Assembly (NCBI GenBank): GCA_963971425.1
Contig: OZ020523.1
Span: 19,945,105-20,009,104 of the forward strand
Origin: Bryoerythrophyllum caledonicum
Lineage: Eukaryota > Streptophyta > Bryopsida > Pottiales > Pottiaceae
DNA: 64,000 nucleotides
Direction: 5' to 3'
The notes under the pieces: model-generated
Told to the model about the DNA's origin: nothing
The model's input: the letters and a program-made list of their open reading frames with translations, nothing else
The model's database searches: none
Part shown: piece by piece, positions 57,346-64,000 of the stretch
Layout of the letters: each line of letters starts with the position of its first letter
Position numbering within the stretch: position 1 is the stretch's first letter
Made by a program: the position numbers and the translations under genes

Positions 57346-59600
57346 CCACGGTGAGAAATAAGGCACCATACTTGTGTTTTTTTTTTTTTTTAGGCACAAA
57401 AACAAAACAAAAAGAAACCGAGGGAGGCACAATACAGTACTTGTGTGTCCCACTGTCCTAAGTAAACCTTTTAATAGACCGGTAGGGTTATCTGCCGAAC
57501 AGATATACCTGGAGTACAGCATTAAAAGTACATAAAAAGTACACATAAAAGTACCACCAAGTGCGGAATCACATGTCCCGTATATGTCTCGCTCAATGCC
57601 ATACTGACACTCAATCATTTATCTTTATCTCATATCATTACCGTATCTTGTTACTAGGTCATATGCGGCGTGTGAGCACAAAGCCTGGAATTCCTCTCGC
57701 AAACAAACACCAGATTCATAATATAAAGCCGGATGATTATTCCGTTCCAAGCAAGTCAAAAAGTGCAGATGGAAGCTGATTGGCCCATGCATGTTTTTCT
57801 TGTCGAGGTTGAAGTAACGTGACCCCACTGCTATCAATTTTTATTTAACCCCCACTTGAATTGCAAAAACACGAACTTTTCCCAAAAGTCAACGCTTAGG
57901 GTCGTCCTTGTGCAGTGAATCTACCAATCATTCATGCACGTTCAAGTACTTTCAGATGATGATCTAAGATTAAAGTAGACCTAAGATTAAAGTGGAGCAG
58001 GGCCTCGGTTGGCCATACGAACCGATTCATGAACGATCGGCTTTCGGACACACACCACGTAAACATGATCTGATCTAGTCTAACATTACCCAGTCATCGG
58101 ATCTAGTCCAGCTAGTTACTTCTAGACCAAGTTAATTACACCACTCGATCAAACTTTATTTGACAGTTTCATCCGTGAACGGAGTCTCTTCTCTCAACTA
58201 CTCATCCCGTACTTGTATATCATCAGTCGTCCCATCATAGTTGTATATCGAATACTGTGGGACTCGTGATTGGTCAAATTCTGTCAAGGGCCACGCACAT
58301 CACCGCCGGCCAATGCAGACCCAATCCATTACACAGAAGTAACCACAGGAGCACCAAATGCCATAACCGATCTAAAAACGTAATCAGGCAGAGGACGAAG
58401 CAGGTAATCCACGAAGATATAATGTTATAAGGCCCACTTCAGAGCACCAGATGGAAGAGAAATCTACGAGAATGATTGTGGAGAACATCATCCAAGATTA
58501 TATATGGTATATTACACTTTTTCCCGGTCGTGGGTCTGAAGTAGGCCTCATAGATTCAATAAGCCCAACTTTGTCACAAAAATTGACGTCCATTGATCCA
58601 AGTTTTAAAGGTTCAAATCCATACTGTAACGTCCATAACCGTAACAGTATCTAAGTAACCTATTCACAGGTTCCTTCTAATATGGAGTTCCTCTGAACTA
58701 ATTGGTACTTTGGCAGTTTAGGAAGCCCTCACTAAAAACACAAAAACATAGTGTTTTCGGGTCACTGGGCAGTGCCAGGCTGGGTATATACGCGGTTACG
58801 TCCCTGTTTGAGAGCTGTGGAAGCAGGAACCGCACTGGTGACGCTGTCAAGCGATTGTGGGATTTGAGCTCTACAACCTTGGCTCTTGGGACTGGTGGTT
58901 GATCCCCATGTTCAACCTTGTTTTAGCTCTCATCACTGAATATATTATTTCACGTACTGATATACTACTGTTGATTTACGCCGCGCTCAAGATGTACACT
59001 CTGGGTAGATGCTCCTGACAAATTCACCTCTTTACGTTTCAACCGCGAAGGACGGCCTTCCATTCAGGAATTATCAAGGAGACTTATTTTGTGACTGAGC
59101 AGTGGGGCGCTTTGAGCTTTGGAACCGAATTAAAAACGGAGGTAATCAAACTTTGGCAAGTGGGCATCACAGGGAGTAACAGGGGTTAAAATATTTTACC
59201 GGCTCAAACAAGAATCCGGCTATGCTACAATATTGAACCAGTCATCAGCTCTACTTTTACTTTCCTCTGAGACAAACATTCACGTAGTGCAAAATCCCAG
59301 CCAAATACAGATCCTCAGCAAAACTCAACGACAGTCACACAACTGATATCTGTCTAACCCGCTCCCACTCAGTTATCCAAGCCGACAAAGTTCATCACAG
59401 GAATGAAGCGATTGTTGGGACGCAGTAGTGCAAGTAGTACCCTACACCACTTGACTTGATAATATTATAACTTTTTATTTTATACTTGGTCAAATTACTG
59501 GATAATTCTTGCTGAGTGTGTCGAGGAAGGGATCCTTCCAGCTGTTGCAGTTATACCTTTGCTTCTGCTGAAAGATTTCATTATACACCGAAAATTATGA
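57346..59600. other. Intergenic region upstream of carbonic anhydrase, no gene seen
   Basis: Holds a T-run (57377-57393) and mixed-composition DNA. The frame near 58702-58902 shows no domain. From about 59600 the sequence begins to match the inverted pseudogene promoter at 8.7 kb. Confidence 0.4.
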
Positions 59601-59931
59601 CATTTGAATAAATAGATAGTTCGGGAATCAATGTACTGAGTTGATTTCTCACACCAAAAGTTCTAATTAGTGTGATTTTCATCTTTATTTACCAAAGGCT
59701 CTAACCAAAGTGGGTTTTCAAACACTGAAGTCGTTACTCGCTTTGTACAACTTATCCATAGGTTTGATCATGAGGTAGAAGGTTTCCAATATTATATCAG
59801 CTTGAGTAGATAGAAAGTAATTGCACACTCAGTAGAATTCTTTGGTGTAATTTCCGTGGTCGAACAAGTCCTGGCAGGCGATGAATTTATCTGTTTAACG
59901 AATATGCGGCCCTCGATCCTCGTTCATGACA

Positions 59932-59940
59932 ATATATAAA
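59932..59940 (+). promoter_or_regulatory. Probable TATA box of the carbonic anhydrase gene
   Basis: ATATATAAA lies about 60 bp before the proposed 5'UTR donor. The aligned pseudogene at 8.4 kb lacks exactly this segment although the sequence on both sides is retained. Confidence 0.5.
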
Positions 59941-59998
59941 CCATTCTCATCACCAGTAGTCGTCACATCGTAAGTCGCACATCAGCACAGTCTCTCAG

Positions 59999-60274
59999 GT
60001 ACGATAATGTGGTTCAACTGCGCTCCCCTTCCAATGGATACTGTCATGGAATGTGAATCTCTTCGAGTGTGTGCCAAGTTGGAGGTTCAGTAGTTTATAG
60101 TTTGAGCTTGCCCTGAGTCTTGGTACATGTGAATGATAGTCGATCTTCACAGCACCTCATCCAATGTAGCACTGGCAGTTTGAAACTGTGTGTGTCCAAG
60201 TTCTGAACGAGGTTCATACCTTCATCTGACTCTTTTGACTCATTCTCGATGATGCTGCCAATCGTTTCTTGCAG
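59999..60274 (+). other. Probable 5'UTR intron of the carbonic anhydrase gene
   Basis: Donor CTCTCAG|GTACGA and acceptor TTTCTTGCAG|GTGAAG sit between the TATA box and the ATG at 60313. Both border sequences are also readable in the pseudogene copy. Inferred from sequence only. Confidence 0.4.
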
Positions 60275-60312
60275 GTGAAGATTGTTATCAGTCTTCAAGT
60301 TCACGCGCAAAC

Positions 60313-63131
60313 ATGAAGTCATCCCATGTTCTGGCGATTTGTGTGGTCGCGGCCCTGGTGTTGAGCTCCAGCTGCTTCACTGAAGCTGCAGAGGGTAAGT
60401 TTAGAACTCGGGTCATCATGTGCACACTGAGCTTTTATGATCAAATTGTGGAACCAGCTTATAGCTGATTACACGAGTCAGTATACATTTAACTTTCATG
60501 ACTCTTCACTGATAAAGATTCTGAAACTTGTCTGATACAGTAGTATGAAATCTGTCCGTGAACGTCCGTACTCCACAGGCCTACTCAGATTCTAGTACAA
60601 GTATTCGAAATAGAGTTTTATCATTAGGAGTCACAAATTCTGGAAAGCTCCATGAACTCTCGGTGTTGACCCTTTTAAGTTGTGAATATTAATCATGAGG
60701 AGATTTAGATGACCTGAATTAGAAATAGAGTACGTATTGATGAGTCAAAACCGAAGTAAGTGCCAGGGATTAACCAGGTTGAGAACCTAGAAGAGCTGGT
60801 TGATGAAGCAACTGGTGAATTTGTTGCTATGATTTGACACAGGGACATACGACTACACAAACGGGCCGAACGGGCCGGCGAACTGGGGTAATCTTCCCGG
60901 AGCGGGGTTATGCCAGACGGGCACGACACAGTCGCCCATGCTCATCACCGCGGACAACATCGTCACCAGCGATAGCCTAGACAAGAAGCTGCGCACCACG
61001 GTCCCTAATGGCCCCATTCCGGCCAACATCTCCAACAACGGCAAAACAGTTGAGGTGATCAATCAGAACTAATTATGACAAACATCATGCCCAAATTATT
61101 TCTGATGGGGTTCTCAACACTACCAGAATCGGCTGAAGGAAATCACTCCATTTGGAACAATGGTTGTGAGTGAAGCCACGTGTATTGTGTGGATTGAACC
61201 AAATTACTTGTATTCATAACAACAGGACTAAGTTTTTTGTATTTCTTTGACCCGTTCTATCATTGTAATGCTACACTTGTTAATTAGCGGTCTTCATATT
61301 GGCAGTCGTGCTATCTCTCTCACCGAAGACTTGCATTCTTTTCTCTAGTATTGATATGACTAACCTAACATGCCCTGTTACATCTACATAAGATAACGTC
61401 AGGATTGCAAGACGACATTAAAATCTGGAAATGCTTGAATAACAAGTAGAATTGACTCCTCGGCATTCTGTAGAAAACTGAGAACCGCTTTCATAACTAA
61501 TATATGCGTATTTCACAACAGTATGTTTTGAAAGTTATGTTGAAATCAGTGCCTACTGGCAGTTGACATGGGTTGTTTTGTTTTTGGACAGGTCGCTGTG
61601 AAAGGATTAACGCTGAAGATCAACGGTGTGACGTATGAGAGCGCTCAGATGCACTTTCACCATCCCAGTGAGCACACCATTTTGGGCTACACGTAAGTTT
61701 CTAAACTCAACTGACGGAATCCACTCCATTTTGCACGACTGCCCTAGTATCACAATGGTACCATCGCACGAATACCACCTAGATATCATCCGAGAACTGT
61801 CCTCGACTCCTTGTATAACCAGGGTTGCCTTCAAAGTCAGACGAGGGCCTTCAGATAAATTATCATAAAATATCGTGACTTACCTTTGGAATTGATGAAT
61901 TGGCAGAGACGTTTGCAGGATTCATTTATCGATGTCTGTTACTTTTGTGTAAAACCGTTTGCAGGTTTCCATTGGAGCTTCATTTGGTTCACATTGAACC
62001 GGCCACCGGAAGAATTGCAGTGATTGGCTTTTTCTTCACCCTCGGAGAAGCGAGTCCTTTCCTGGCCCAGGTACATATGTTCACCTAGTCTGAAATAACT
62101 CGTCCCTAAGATCCTCTGAAACATTTACATGCTTAGTCTTTGATGCATTTAGAATTAGACCTGATCTTATGAGCTCATGTGGACCTTGTGCAGTTCTTTG
62201 ACGAGCTCCCAAGTTCCGGTCAAGCGAATGTCCCTATCGACCCTATCACATTCTCGCTGTCCACCGAAGGGACCTATGGCCGTTACACGGGTTCCCTCAC
62301 CACTCCACCGTGCTCCGAAAATGTCACCTGGACTCTCATATTGTGGGATGTAAGTTTAGACTGATTTGTACTAAGTTCCTATTCTGATTTTTTGGCAACA
62401 GATACTTATTTTGTTGTTTTCTCAGAACTTTGAACTGGCGCGTTTTGTTCATGAGTAACTTGAATGTAATAGCTTGAGTGACACACTTGAATTTCTTTAC
62501 TGCAAAATTTAGATTTTCTTTACTGCAAAATTTAGATTTTCTTACTTGGGGACTAATGGTATTCTTGTGGTGGCGTTTGGATGGAAATTTGGCAGTTCCC
62601 TACCGTATCAGCCCAGCAGTTGAACCAATTGTATGCGGTTGTGCCGGTATGTAAACAACCTTTATCCTCCATAAACTTACTGCAACTTAGTGTATCTTAT
62701 AAAATCATTTTGCTTTCAATTGTTGGAGTTTCAGATACAGTCCTGCCTCAACATTACAGAACATCATCTTCCATGATTTGATCTAGTGTCAATATTGCTC
62801 GACCTCAGAATAATTATGGAAATTCAATCACCATGTTAGTTATATTGGACAATCCCGGTTATCTCATATTGGCCGCGGAAGATAGTTCGACTTGTGAGTG
62901 CCTTTCACGGCTTAACTCACTTGTGCACCTAGGTAGAGTAGCTTCTTCACTAAACTGGGATTAGCCAATGTAACCAATATGGCGGTTTCAGAATTTGAAC
63001 CATTTCTAATTTAGGTAGGTTTTTTGGTGCATAGAGGACTCATGTTGTGAATAATTTGCTTGCATGTGCAGAATCCAAACGCTCGGCCCACGCAGGCGCC
63101 GAATGGAAGGAAATTGGTTTTAAAGGCTTAA
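60313..63131 (+). CDS. Secreted alpha-carbonic anhydrase, 7 exons, about 255 aa
   Basis: Catalyses reversible CO2 hydration. Exons: 60313-60394, 60843-61054, 61592-61692, 61965-62070, 62194-62349, 62596-62646, 63072-63131 (stop TAA); all phases agree. Residues 1-27 form a signal peptide (SHVLAICVVAALVLSSS), so the enzyme should enter the secretory route. Family landmarks: NWGNLP, TGTTQSPMLI, zinc ligands in QMHFHHPSEH (His119, His121) and ELHLVH (His138), YTGSLTTPPCSENVTW with Thr203/Thr204, and the C-terminal NARP. Cys51 and Cys207 are placed for the usual disulfide. The proton-shuttle position (NNGH in many members) is NNGK, Lys95. Length is normal. An inverted decayed copy lies at 4.2-8.7 kb. 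Confidence 0.95.
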
Positions 63132-64000
63132 TTGAGCCGTACAAGTGGAATGGGAGGGGCATGAGTTGTGATGCTCTTGAGTTTGAGCAATTCATGTGCA
63201 GTCGTGTGTCACTTTCTTGGGGAGCGCTCTTCACAATATTGGCGATAAGGCTCCTGATTTTGTGCCTTCAGACTTTTTATATGATTTGTCATAGCCAGGT
63301 TTTAGCGGAAAACTGATGGATACAAGTGGTAGGAACATAAGCCGTAAGGATGACCGTTCCGAATCTTGTGTAGAAAAATGTACCAATGTGGTCGAATTGT
63401 TACACTAGTGAATAAAGAGAGCTTGGCTGTTTGATGAAGTTGTTTTCAGGCATCTTTACCTCCCATGGGTCCTATCTGGCCTCCCCTTCCACCCACTCCC
63501 TTCCAGCCACCCACCAGATCTCCTCTTTCAGCCATTCTCTCAACCTTCTCTTCCTCCCAAAGATTTTGCAAGCCTTCCCATGCAAAGCCATCTTTGCACA
63601 CGGTTCAAGGGCTCTTTTGAGCTATTTTGTAAATTTTCTGCCAAGGTCATTTATTTGTTTTTTTTTTTGTTTTTGTTTTTTTCTTGTTTTTTTTTTAAAA
63701 AAAATAGGAATTTGGAGGCATTGTATTTCGCCTGACGGACTGGCAGGAAGTAATCCATATGAGATAATTTTGGTTGTGAGTTGGCCACTTCTGCACACTG
63801 TCACCTCTGGAAACACAAACGAGTTGGTTTTTGGCAGTTCAGAGCATTATTGAGGTAACTAAACAACTTCTCAATTTCATTTCACATATTTTGTCCTTCA
63901 TCAGTTTCATTTCACATCCTGTCTATCATTTTGTTCACATGGTATGTCGTCCTTTATCGACCTTTGAACGAGACTGGAGGTCTAGGACTTCAACTACGGG
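63132..64000. other. 3' flank of carbonic anhydrase; no further gene resolved
   Basis: 63132-63430 is the probable 3'UTR and downstream flank. 63650-63705 is a T-rich/A-rich tract. The open + frame at 63431-63853 runs across that T tract and shows no domain, so it is not called. Confidence 0.4.

Noticed and set aside
58780-58900. Possible tRNA or small RNA gene upstream of carbonic anhydrase
   Set aside because: No cloverleaf or A/B box pair could be built from the sequence.
63431-63853. 140-codon + ORF near the window end
   Set aside because: Crosses a long T tract that yields a Phe run; no domain, no splice context.

Overview
This window looks like nuclear DNA of a land plant. It has introns with GT-AG borders, plant gene families (a DUF21/CNNM magnesium-transport-type protein, a secreted alpha-carbonic anhydrase, a receptor-like-kinase fossil) and plant transposon hallmarks (CACTA termini, a Harbinger transposase fragment, MITEs, a Pol III-type SINE). 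Low gene density and a Ty3/gypsy fossil carrying a PHD-like finger would fit a bryophyte or other non-angiosperm, but the species cannot be fixed from sequence alone.

Only two genes look intact, both on the + strand. A 12-exon DUF21-CBS gene occupies 24712-28949 and encodes about 463 aa. A 7-exon alpha-carbonic anhydrase occupies 60313-63131 and encodes about 255 aa, with a likely TATA box and 5'UTR intron upstream. I rebuilt every exon by reading splice sites and frame, and all junction phases agree.

The rest is mostly relics and repeats. 0.3-8.7 kb: a TTAA-MITE, a Harbinger transposase fragment, a receptor-kinase pseudogene, and an inverted decayed copy of the carbonic anhydrase gene (promoter and introns included) broken up by nested MITEs. 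8.7-17.4 kb: hairpin repeats, two SWIM-zinc-finger gene relics, a SINE with target duplication, and a complete non-autonomous CACTA element (15568-16962, TSD TGT). 17.7-19.6 kb: tandem duplications, long hairpin units and G-rich DNA. 19.8-22.3 kb: a broken multi-exon gene of unknown family. 22.7-24.3 kb: two foldback/TIR elements and a perfect 39-bp hairpin.

30310-41045 is a near-perfect palindrome: two 4124-bp arms around a 2488-bp spacer, in which I saw one mismatch. 42.6-45.0 kb has two related TTAA-MITEs. 45.7-47.75 kb is a Ty3/gypsy fossil on the minus strand. 48.5-56.1 kb is bounded by an interrupted inverted repeat holding unidentified element ORFs. 56.6-60 kb is mostly relics plus the carbonic anhydrase upstream region.

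The most distinctive discovery-type signal is a family of about 0.7-0.95 kb elements with ends TTAACCCCTAAAGG...CCTTTAGGGGTTAA. A filled site and its empty counterpart inside the window show that one member duplicated exactly TTAA on insertion, the signature of piggyBac-type transposition. Relatives also lie inside the palindrome arms and at its inner breakpoints.
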